From Candidatus Collierbacteria bacterium GW2011_GWB1_44_6 (lineage in GTDB: Bacteria; Patescibacteriota; Microgenomatia; UBA1400; MFAQ01): DNA of 7,329 nt. A program made the translations under genes and the position numbers. The stretch is taken from NCBI GenBank assembly GCA_000998025.1, contig LCJG01000043.1:1-7329 (forward strand), written 5' to 3'. Positions 1 through 5,487 of this stretch are shown here, piece by piece. Every line of letters starts with the position of its first letter. Positions within the stretch are counted from its first letter, which is position 1. Below the pieces are notes generated by a model that worked only from the letters and a program-made list of their open reading frames with translations, did no database searches and was not told where the DNA came from.

Positions 1-1
1 G

Positions 2-328
2 GCTGAAGAATGGAGAAAAAGAAAGTCAATTCAGCCAGTTAACTCGGCTGGGTGTGTGTTTAAGAATATTTCTGAAGAAGACAGAGTAATTCTCGGCTAC
101 CCCACGACATCGACAGGATATATAGTGGAACACGTACTAAACATGACCGGGTATGGAGTCGGTGGAGCGATGGTCTGTACTGAGCATCACAACTTCATAA
201 TCAACAAAGGAAAAGCAACTGCAAAGGACTATTTGGCGGTGAGGGATGAAATAGTGAGGAGGGCCAGGGAAACGGTGGGGATAGAGCTGACGGATGAGAT
301 AATATATGTCGGTGATTTTAATTATTAG
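2..328 (+). CDS. murB: MurB, UDP-N-acetylenolpyruvoylglucosamine reductase, C-terminal part (5' end outside window)
   Basis: The frame is open from base 2 and ends with TAG at 326-328, giving the last 108 residues of a protein usually near 300. MurB is the cytoplasmic FAD enzyme that reduces UDP-GlcNAc-enolpyruvate to UDP-MurNAc with NADPH. The visible C-terminal domain has the family landmarks in order: R-K-S-I-Q-P, then S-A-G-C-V-F-K-N (residues 15-22 of the fragment), G-G-A-M-V, H-N-F-I-I-N, G-K-A-T-A-K-D and a final T-D-E-I-I-Y-V-G. The last of these should carry the conserved catalytic-region Glu. The proton-donor Ser of the E. coli and B. subtilis enzymes (G-S-x-F-K/R-N) is a Cys here (codon 53-55). 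The next gene, murA, starts 16 bp downstream on the same strand, so the two are probably co-transcribed. The GTG at 56 is an internal valine, not the start. The family call is secure. Confidence 0.93.
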   Translation, partial: AEEWRKRKSIQPVNSAGCVFKNISEEDRVILGYPTTSTGYIVEHVLNMTGYGVGGAMVCTEHHNFIINKGKATAKDYLAVRDEIVRRARETVGIELTDEIIYVGDFNY

Positions 329-344
329 TTTAATTTATTAAAGA

Positions 345-437
345 ATGAATGGAGTATTAAGGATAACGGGTGGTAGGAAACTTGAAGGGTCGGTGACGCC
401 AATACCAAATAAAAAAGGAAACTTGAAGGGTCGGTGA
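345..437 (+). pseudogene. murA: Out-of-frame N-terminal piece of murA, cut short by the duplication
   Basis: ATG 345 opens a 30-codon frame ending at TGA 435-437. Its first 23 residues are a convincing MurA N-terminus: I-T-G-G-R-K-L-E-G-S-V-T-P-I-P-N-K matches the usual I-x-G-G-x-x-L-x-G-x-V-x-x-x-G-x-K-N pattern. After that, the second repeat copy is read in the wrong phase. The stop TGA overlaps the GTG at 434 as GTGA, so ribosomes that end here could in principle restart on the main murA frame. No Shine-Dalgarno sequence precedes ATG 345, and murB ends at 328. Whether this is a real mutation or an assembly or read error cannot be told from one sequence. Confidence 0.8.
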
Positions 438-456
438 CGCCAATACCAAATAAAAA
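375..456 (+). repeat. Perfect 41-bp tandem duplication (375-415 and 416-456)
   Basis: The unit begins AGGAAACTTGAAGGGTCGGT and ends CCAAATAAAAA. Both copies are identical over all 41 bases and directly abutting; the flanking bases differ (T374 versus A415, A416 versus T457). Since 41 is not a multiple of three, the duplication shifts the murA frame. Deleting one copy restores a full MurA N-terminus joined to the long ORF, so the ancestral sequence had one copy. Confidence 0.97.
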
Positions 457-1702
457 TAGTCTGGTGGCGGTACTGCCGGCGGCGATACTTACGAATGAAA
501 CCGTAGTTTACAAAAATGTTCCTGGAACAAGCGATGTCGCCAAAATTCTTCAAATACTTAAACTGCTCGGGGCCGAGGTAGACCAGAGTGTAGAGGGAGT
601 AATAAAAATAACTTGCGCAAAGGTTAACTCTCATAGGTTGGACAAGGTGCTTGGAGGTCAGTTCCGTGCATCTCTAATGTTTGCCGGTCCACTACTAGCT
701 CGCTTTGGCGTGGCTGAAATTCCAGTCCCCGGCGGCTGTGATTTGGGGATGAGGTCTATCGCAGCTCATCTAGACTCTTTTAAGAAAGCAGGTATTGAGT
801 TTAAGTACATTGATGGCTTTGTAAAGTTTACCGCGCCGAAAAAGACGGCTAAGAAATACGAGGTTTGGCAACTGGAAGCATCGGTAACGGCAACTGAAAA
901 CTTAGTGATATACGCGGCGGGAACGAGTGCTGAATTTGTGATTACGGACAGCGCATGTGAGCCACACGTTTCCGAATTATTGAGGATGTTGAAAGCAATG
1001 GGAGCAGAGGTTGAAGGAATTGGCTCCAATCGGATTACAATAAAAGGAAGCCAAAAATTGAAAGAGGCGGTGTACGAACCAGGTCCTGATTTTGTTGATG
1101 TAGCTGGACTAATAGTGGCGGCGGCAGTGACGGACGGAAAAATAAGAATCAAAGGGGCTAATGTGCCGGAAATTGTGGACGGGATGATTAATTGGTTTGA
1201 ATTGTTTAATGTAAAGATTGAAAGAGATGGTTTGGATTTGGTAGCCAGTAGAAAAGGAGAACTGTTTATTGATACAGTAAACTCGGGAGTGCCTCTAGCA
1301 GCCCCAGGTCTGCCAAAACTCTATCCTCGACCTTGGCCTGGTTTTCCGGTAGACGCTATTCCAGTCATGGCGGTTCTCGCCAGTAAAACTAAGGGTAGGT
1401 TACTGCTTAAGAACTGGATGTATGAATCAGGGTTTGACTTTGTCCGTGAGCTTAATGCCATGGGTGCAGATATTTTTGTGTCTGACCCAGAACGAGTGAT
1501 CGTTACAGGTCCGGTGAAGTTTAAGGGTGGGGTGATTGTCTCCCCCAGCGTGATCCAGGCTTGTAAGGCAATTTTCATTGCTGCTCTTTGCGACGATGTA
1601 ATCACGGAAATTCACGGAGTGGATATTCTCCGCAGAAGATATCCTAACGTCTTTGAAACCTATACCAGTCTGGGGGCGGCGATTGAAAGAGTGGATGATT
1701 AG
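434..1702 (+). CDS. murA: MurA-like UDP-GlcNAc 1-carboxyvinyltransferase, N-terminus displaced by a frameshifting duplication
   Basis: This is the intact frame (422 aa from GTG 434) of an EPSP-synthase-fold enolpyruvyltransferase. MurA transfers enolpyruvate from PEP to UDP-GlcNAc in the cytoplasm. By motif alignment to E. coli MurA, these are kept: K7-N8 (Lys22-Asn23), R78 (Arg91), the loop P-G-G-C-D-L-G-M-R with C102 (Cys115, the fosfomycin target) and R107 (Arg120), T-A-T-E-N, G-F-P-V-D with D307 (Asp305), and R401 (Arg397). Gln375 (codon 1556-1558) stands where PEP-binding Arg371 is expected. The motifs P-W-P-G-F-P-V-D and N-W-M-Y-E-S-G resemble a divergent form I associate with CPR genomes. 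The natural start is probably ATG 345: with one copy of the 41-bp repeat at 375-456 removed, the frame reads M-N-G-V-L-R-I-T-G-G-R-K-L-E-G-S-V and on into this ORF, giving 438 aa. As sequenced, the first 16 residues are out of frame. Confidence 0.9.
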   Translation: MTPIPNKNSLVAVLPAAILTNETVVYKNVPGTSDVAKILQILKLLGAEVDQSVEGVIKITCAKVNSHRLDKVLGGQFRASLMFAGPLLARFGVAEIPVPGGCDLGMRSIAAHLDSFKKAGIEFKYIDGFVKFTAPKKTAKKYEVWQLEASVTATENLVIYAAGTSAEFVITDSACEPHVSELLRMLKAMGAEVEGIGSNRITIKGSQKLKEAVYEPGPDFVDVAGLIVAAAVTDGKIRIKGANVPEIVDGMINWFELFNVKIERDGLDLVASRKGELFIDTVNSGVPLAAPGLPKLYPRPWPGFPVDAIPVMAVLASKTKGRLLLKNWMYESGFDFVRELNAMGADIFVSDPERVIVTGPVKFKGGVIVSPSVIQACKAIFIAALCDDVITEIHGVDILRRRYPNVFETYTSLGAAIERVDD

Positions 1703-2445
1703 TCGGAGAGAATTTGATTGAATATATCTGAAAGTTCCTTGGGGTGAGTAAGAAAACACAGATGGCCTGAACCGTCAATTACGTGCAGGTGGCTGTTGGG
1801 AATTTTGGTGTTTAGATATTTGCCAAGATTGGGGACTACAAAGTCCAATTTCCCCCAGACAATATTGGTCGGTATGGTGACTTTGTTGAGAGACGGTTTC
1901 AGATCATAGAGGACAATTTTTTTGAGAATTTTTTGCTGGTATTCGTTTGCGTGACGATAATCTCTAGGGGTGTACCAGCCTAAATATTTTTCAAAGTGAT
2001 TATTGGGAATAATGGTAAAGAGAGGTCTGGCAATTTCGGCAAAACGGATTTTTCTTTTGGCTTGACTGGGCTTTTCCTTGACAACCGCAGGAGCGACTAG
2101 GATGAGAAACGATAAGTCTGCGGGATATTTGATAGCGTAGTCGAGTGCTAGCAGTCCACCAAATGAATGTCCGACGAGAGTAATATTCTTTAGCTTGAGA
2201 CGCTTTACAAAGTGATGTATGAAATCGGTAAAGAGGGGAATTTCCGGTTCGGTGGAGAACTGGTCGGTGGATCCGAAGCCTGGTAGATCTATAAGGATGA
2301 TGCGATGAGTGGATTTTAGAAGTTTGGAGAAGGGTACCCAGAACTTCGATGAGGATTTCCAGCCATGAAGAAAGACTAAAGTATTTTTTTCTTGTGGATT
2401 TATATCTAAGTAATGTGTTTTAAGCCCATCGACAACAACTTGCAT
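1699..2445 (-). CDS. Alpha/beta-hydrolase fold protein
   Basis: A 248-aa protein from ATG at 2445-2443 to TAA at 1701-1699. It shows a complete alpha/beta hydrolase layout: oxyanion-hole motif F-L-H-G-W (residues 25-29), L-I-D-L-P-G-F-G-S-T after strand 4 (51-60), nucleophile elbow G-H-S-F-G with Ser94, a helical lid rich in basic and aromatic residues (about 121-185), acid Asp201 in W-G-K-L-D, and His228 in G-S-G-H. The putative triad is Ser94-Asp201-His228. The substrate is unknown; esterase-like or C-C hydrolase-like activity is possible. There is no signal peptide, so it is probably cytoplasmic. The frame stays open upstream to 2820, but that part runs through the next gene and has no hydrolase features. 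The ATG at 2445 sits 7 nt after TATAAT and just before the fold begins. Its 3' end overlaps the murA stop by 4 bp. Confidence 0.88.
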   Translation of the reverse strand: MQVVVDGLKTHYLDINPQEKNTLVFLHGWKSSSKFWVPFSKLLKSTHRIILIDLPGFGSTDQFSTEPEIPLFTDFIHHFVKRLKLKNITLVGHSFGGLLALDYAIKYPADLSFLILVAPAVVKEKPSQAKRKIRFAEIARPLFTIIPNNHFEKYLGWYTPRDYRHANEYQQKILKKIVLYDLKPSLNKVTIPTNIVWGKLDFVVPNLGKYLNTKIPNSHLHVIDGSGHLCFLTHPKELSDIFNQILSD

Positions 2446-2452
2446 TGAATTG

Positions 2453-2458
2453 ATTATA
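2453..2458 (-). promoter_or_regulatory. Putative -10 box (TATAAT) of the hydrolase gene, leaderless arrangement
   Basis: On the minus strand a perfect TATAAT lies 7 nt before the ATG at 2445, so transcription would begin at or next to the start codon. No Shine-Dalgarno sequence is present and no clear -35 is seen at 16-18 bp spacing. The inverted repeat at 2465-2478 lies just upstream, where a -10/-35 spacer would be. Confidence 0.6.
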
Positions 2459-2464
2459 TCGGAT

Positions 2465-2478
2465 GGGGATGGATCCCC
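2465..2478. repeat. Inverted repeat GGGGAT-GG-ATCCCC
   Basis: Perfect 6-bp arms around a 2-base centre, 7 bp upstream of the hydrolase TATAAT. The position would suit an operator. It could instead be part of a dispersed intergenic palindromic repeat, given the further palindromes at 2494-2506 and 2601-2615. Confidence 0.5.
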
Positions 2479-2493
2479 GATCACCTGCCAGCA

Positions 2494-2506
2494 AGTGCTG
2501 AGCACT
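2494..2506. repeat. Small palindrome AGTGCT-G-AGCACT
   Basis: Perfect 6-bp arms around one base, in the 220-bp divergent intergenic region. Its function is unknown. No T-run follows on either strand, so it is not an intrinsic terminator. Confidence 0.5.
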
Positions 2507-2600
2507 AGCTTCGCAGTCGGTCGAGATGACAAAGTTGACCTGCAAGGGTGATCTTTGCGGGTGGAAGGCGTGGAAAATAGCGCAATGGCGAAGTGCCAAA

Positions 2601-2615
2601 GTGACACAGTGTCAC
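2601..2615. repeat. 15-bp palindrome GTGACAC-A-GTGTCAC
   Basis: Perfect 7-bp arms around one base, about 40 bp upstream of the putative -10 of the DUF2000-like gene. The same arms in the form GTGACA-N3-TGTCAC recur inside leuS at 3946-3960, and both copies have an A before and a CG after. It is a candidate protein-binding site or dispersed palindromic repeat. No T-run follows. Confidence 0.6.
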
Positions 2616-2653
2616 GAGGGGGATTTACATTCGTGTAGACAGACTGATAGATG

Positions 2654-2659
2654 TACAAT
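2654..2659 (+). promoter_or_regulatory. Putative -10 box (TACAAT) of the DUF2000-like gene
   Basis: TACAAT lies 6 nt before the ATG at 2666. This supports 2666 rather than the in-frame ATG at 2651 as the start, and again suggests a leaderless or near-leaderless mRNA. There is no Shine-Dalgarno sequence before 2666 and no good -35 (at best a weak TTCGTG at 2630-2635, 18-bp spacing). Confidence 0.5.
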
Positions 2660-2665
2660 TTGGAT

Positions 2666-3106
2666 ATGAATTTAGATAATTTTCCAGACGAAAACACTAA
2701 AAGATTTGTGGCGGTCTTGAATAAGAAAATTGAGATAGGGAAACTGATGAATGCTTTGGGGCATACAACAGCAGGGCTTTCGGCAGAGGTGGGGAATGTA
2801 GAGGAGATGCGTTTTATCAACTATGAAGATAAGGATGGCAACATTCACCCCTCTCAGTCACATTTCCCTTTCATCGTTTTAGCAGCGGATAACTCAAATC
2901 AAATCCGTAAGGTGAGGAATGAGGCGATTGCCAGGAAAATTCCTTTTACTGACTTCACCTCGACCATGTCGATCGGAACCTCTCAGGAGCAAGTCGACGC
3001 GACTTCCAAAACTTCGGAGGCGGATTTGGACTATTGGGGAATTTGCTTGTTTGGGGAAACTGAAAAGTTGAAAGAGTTTACCGGGAAGTTTTCGTTGTTT
3101 AGATAG
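2666..3106 (+). CDS. DUF2000-like protein (PF09391-type, function unknown)
   Basis: A 146-aa protein ending with TAG. The segment from residue 13 (R-F-V-A-V-L-N-K) through G-K-L-M-N-A-L-G-H-T-T-A-G-L resembles the start of DUF2000 proteins, which have V-x-V-N/D-x-x-L-x-x-G-x-x-x-N-A-x-x-H. Later P-F-I-V-L-A-A-D-N, a basic helix (Q-I-R-K-V-R-N-E-A), D-F-T-S-T-M and D-Y-W-G-I-C-L-F-G give the alternating strand-helix order expected of the family. The family is thought to share the peptidyl-tRNA hydrolase 2 type fold; a catalytic role is not established. There is no signal peptide or membrane segment. ATG 2651 is in frame five codons earlier, but a -10-like box falls between the two starts. leuS follows 16 bp downstream. 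The family call is by memory of its pattern and moderately sure. Confidence 0.72.
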   Translation: MNLDNFPDENTKRFVAVLNKKIEIGKLMNALGHTTAGLSAEVGNVEEMRFINYEDKDGNIHPSQSHFPFIVLAADNSNQIRKVRNEAIARKIPFTDFTSTMSIGTSQEQVDATSKTSEADLDYWGICLFGETEKLKEFTGKFSLFR

Positions 3107-3109
3107 TGT

Positions 3110-3115
3110 TAAAAT
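3110..3115 (+). promoter_or_regulatory. Possible -10 box (TAAAAT) of leuS
   Basis: TAAAAT lies 7 nt before the leuS ATG at 3123, the same geometry as at the hydrolase gene. A GAGG (3117-3120) is also present, but only 2 nt from the ATG, which is too close for normal Shine-Dalgarno use. The A+T-rich gap could give such a match by chance. Confidence 0.35.
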
Positions 3116-3122
3116 TGAGGCT

Positions 3123-5456
3123 ATGGCATACGATTTTAAGGAAATAGAAAAGAAGTGGATCCCCCAATATGAGGAGTTTGATGGTTATAAAGGCATAGAT
3201 TTTGAGAACGATAAAGAGAAATTTTATATGCTGACGGAGTTTCCTTATCCATCCGGATCAGGACTGCATGTGGGGCACGCTTTTGCCATGACCGCAGCTG
3301 ATGTGTATGCCAGGTTTCAGCGAATGCAGGGAAAGAACGTGATGTTTCCCATGGGGTGGGATGCCTTTGGATTGCCGGCCGAAAACTATGCGATAAAGAC
3401 GGGAAGAAACCCTAAGGAAATAACTAAAGAAGTAACAGATATGTTTAGAAGTCAAATGAAGAAGCTGGGCTTTTCTTTTGACTGGGACAGAGAGATAAAC
3501 TCGACTTCCCCAGATTATTACAAATGGACACAGTGGATCTTTACGAAACTGTTTGAAGAAGGGTTGGCTGAGAAGAAAGAGATGCCAATTAACTGGTGTC
3601 CAAAAGACAAAATCGGTCTCGCCAATGAAGAAGTAATTGACGGAAAATGTGAAAGATGTGGAACAGAAGTGGAGAAAAGAACTATTTCTCAGTGGGTAGT
3701 GAAGATTACCGACTACGCCGACAGACTAATTAACGGACTTTATGATACGGAATTTATTGAAAAAGTTAAGGCGGCACAGATTAACTGGATCGGTAAGAAG
3801 GAGGGGGCAAAAATAAGATTTGAAGTCAAAGGGCATCCGGAAAAACTGGAAGTTTTTACGACAAGACCTGATACGATAGCTGGTGCGACTTTTATGGTGA
3901 TTGCGCCGGAACATGCACTAGTAGGGGAACTTCTGGAGGGTCACAGTGACAACGTGTCACGGGTTAAGGAATATTTGGAGAATATAAAAGGAGAGAGTGA
4001 AATGCAAAGAACTGATGCATCTAGAGAAAAGACGGGTGTGTTTTCCGGCCTAATAGCAATCAATCCGATAACCAATAAAGAAATTCCAATTTGGATAGCA
4101 GACTATGTGACCATGTCATACGGAACCGGAGCGATCATGGCCGTGCCAAGCCATGATGATCGGGATGGTGAGTTTGCACAGAAATTTGGTTTGGAAATAA
4201 ATGAAACATATACGCCAGATGACCAGATGATGGAGGAGATAGAAAAAAGGGGTATGGGAGAAAAAGCAGTGACTTATCATCTTAGGGACTGGATTTTTTC
4301 CCGGCAGCATTATTGGGGTGAGCCGATCCCGATGGTTTATTGTGAGAGAGACGGTTGGGTGAGTGTGCCGGCTGTGGACTTACCTGTGGTTTTACCAGAC
4401 GTAGAGAAATATTTACCGACCGATACAGGGGAGTCACCTCTGGCCAATATCAAGGACTGGGTGGAAACAACCTGTCCGAAGTGTGGAGGTAAAGCAAAAA
4501 GAGAAACAGATACGATGCCGAACTGGGCAGGGAGTGACTGGTACTTCCTCCGATATTGTGATCCCAACAACCAAGACGTGTTAGCGGACATGAAAAAAAT
4601 GGAGTACTGGATGCCGGTGGATGTTTATGTCGGTGGGGATGAACACAATACCCTGCATTTACTTTATTCGCGATTTATTTATCAATTTTTGTGGGACCTG
4701 GCAGTGGTGCCGAAAAGCATTCCTGAGCCGTATAAAAAGAGAATATCCCACGGAGTAATCTTGGGTCCTGACGGAAACAGGATGAGTAAGAGTAAGGGAA
4801 ATGTAATCGTGCCGGATGAATTTGTCGAGAAATATGGCGCCGACTCCCTCAGAACCTACCTTATGTTCATGGGGCCGTTTGACGCGACGATGGCTTGGAA
4901 TGAGAGGTCGCTTATTGGAGTGAGGAGGTTTATTGAGAAATTTTATAACTTGATAGAACTACATGCAGGAACGGGGGAGGTGACCGATGATGAAAGTAAA
5001 AAGGTGATCCATCAGCTGATAAAACAAGCAACGGAAGATGTGGCGGAGTTTAAATTTAATACGGTGATTGCTAGACTTATGGAAACGGTGAATACTTTGT
5101 CGAAACCAGGGTTCAAAATTGGGACGAATGATCTGGGAAGTGTGGTCAAGGTGCTGGCTCTCTTTGCCCCGTTTGTGGCTGAGCAGCTATGGTCCGATCT
5201 AGGTGAAGTGTTTAGTGTGCACAACCAGGAGTGGCCAGTTTATGACGAAAAATATTTATTAAGTGAGAGAGTAAACTTGTCTGTGCAGGTAAATGGAAAG
5301 ATGAGGGGCTTGGTTTCTATTAGCCCGGACGCAGAGGAGCAGACAGTAATACTAGAAGTGAAGAAGTCTGAAAAAATAAATAAATATTTAGAAGAAGGAG
5401 AAATAAGGAAGATAATTTATATAAGGGGTAAGACGATAAATTTTGTAGTAGGGTAG
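3123..5456 (+). CDS. leuS: Leucyl-tRNA synthetase
   Basis: A 777-aa class I synthetase that charges tRNA-Leu in the cytoplasm. In order: F-P-Y-P-S-G-S-G-L-H-V-G-H (HIGH motif H49-H52), G-W-D-A-F-G-L-P-A-E-N-Y-A, a Cys cluster C159/C176/C179, the CP1 editing domain (about 222-385) with T-T-R-P-D-T at 246-251 and H-D-D-R-D with D348 (matching E. coli Thr252 and Asp345), L-R-D-W at 387, a zinc-ribbon-like C-P-K-C (C451, C454), R-M-S-K-S at 553-557, the anticodon-binding helical domain, and the C-terminal V-N-G-K-M-R-G domain. Editing looks intact. It is shorter than the usual 800-860 aa. The leucine-specific insertion before KMSKS is absent, as in Bacillus-type enzymes, and the linker after CP1 (usual G-V-L-x-N-S-G stretch) is missing. 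The KMSKS Lys is Arg553. It follows the DUF2000-like gene by 16 bp. Confidence 0.97.
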   Translation: MAYDFKEIEKKWIPQYEEFDGYKGIDFENDKEKFYMLTEFPYPSGSGLHVGHAFAMTAADVYARFQRMQGKNVMFPMGWDAFGLPAENYAIKTGRNPKEITKEVTDMFRSQMKKLGFSFDWDREINSTSPDYYKWTQWIFTKLFEEGLAEKKEMPINWCPKDKIGLANEEVIDGKCERCGTEVEKRTISQWVVKITDYADRLINGLYDTEFIEKVKAAQINWIGKKEGAKIRFEVKGHPEKLEVFTTRPDTIAGATFMVIAPEHALVGELLEGHSDNVSRVKEYLENIKGESEMQRTDASREKTGVFSGLIAINPITNKEIPIWIADYVTMSYGTGAIMAVPSHDDRDGEFAQKFGLEINETYTPDDQMMEEIEKRGMGEKAVTYHLRDWIFSRQHYWGEPIPMVYCERDGWVSVPAVDLPVVLPDVEKYLPTDTGESPLANIKDWVETTCPKCGGKAKRETDTMPNWAGSDWYFLRYCDPNNQDVLADMKKMEYWMPVDVYVGGDEHNTLHLLYSRFIYQFLWDLAVVPKSIPEPYKKRISHGVILGPDGNRMSKSKGNVIVPDEFVEKYGADSLRTYLMFMGPFDATMAWNERSLIGVRRFIEKFYNLIELHAGTGEVTDDESKKVIHQLIKQATEDVAEFKFNTVIARLMETVNTLSKPGFKIGTNDLGSVVKVLALFAPFVAEQLWSDLGEVFSVHNQEWPVYDEKYLLSERVNLSVQVNGKMRGLVSISPDAEEQTVILEVKKSEKINKYLEEGEIRKIIYIRGKTINFVVG
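3946..3960. repeat. Second copy of palindrome GTGACA-N3-TGTCAC, inside leuS
   Basis: GTGACA-ACG-TGTCAC has perfect 6-bp arms and matches the intergenic palindrome at 2601-2615 in 13 of 15 bases, with the same outer A and CG. It encodes part of the CP1 segment G-H-S-D-N-V-S-R, a variable part of LeuS. It overlaps a smaller palindrome GTCAC-A-GTGAC (3940-3950). Confidence 0.6.
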
Positions 5457-5472
5457 TGTTTTCAGATTTATC

Positions 5473-5481
5473 TGGTATCAT
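5473..5481 (+). promoter_or_regulatory. Extended -10 (TGG-TATCAT) of the DsbA-like gene
   Basis: TATCAT at 5476-5481 is preceded by TGG, an extended -10 pattern, and lies 6 nt before the ATG at 5488. There is no Shine-Dalgarno sequence and no clear -35 box. It points to a separate, leaderless promoter for this gene in the 31-bp gap after leuS. Confidence 0.5.
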
Positions 5482-5487
5482 TTCTGT

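Larger units (their letters stand above)
2446..2665. other. Divergent intergenic region with clustered palindromes
   Basis: These 220 bp separate the hydrolase (leftward) from the DUF2000-like gene (rightward). They contain the two putative -10 boxes near the edges, three perfect short palindromes, and an imperfect GGTCGA/TTGACC pair (2519-2540). I see no credible ORF, tRNA or terminator. The run of palindromes and the text around GTCGAGATGACAAAG resemble the short palindromic repeats scattered between genes in some genomes. That likeness is by eye only. Confidence 0.5.

Noticed and set aside
435..437. TGA read as Gly (Gracilibacteria-type code) to explain the murA break
   Set aside because: Reading through TGA does not give MurA sequence; the frame is wrong because of the 41-bp duplication. 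No real gene here has an in-frame TGA.
375..456. CRISPR or longer tandem array
   Set aside because: There are only two directly abutting copies, no spacers, and the unit is murA coding sequence.
766..1152. Minus-strand ORFs inside murA (also 1321-1605, 1427-1759)
   Set aside because: They lie fully or mostly opposite conserved MurA motifs, and their translations look like antisense composition.
2446..2820. N-terminal extension of the hydrolase frame to 2820 (373 aa)
   Set aside because: The extra part runs antisense through the DUF2000-like gene, has no hydrolase or signal-peptide features, and the ATG at 2445 has a TATAAT at fixed distance.
3117..3120. GAGG as the Shine-Dalgarno site of leuS
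   Set aside because: It is only 2 nt from the ATG, too close for normal pairing geometry.
4104..4120. GTGAC-CAT-GTCAT as a third copy of the palindrome
   Set aside because: The arm spacing differs (N3 between 5-bp arms rather than 6-bp arms), one end base does not match, and it encodes the conserved LeuS stretch Y-V-T-M-S-Y-G-T-G.
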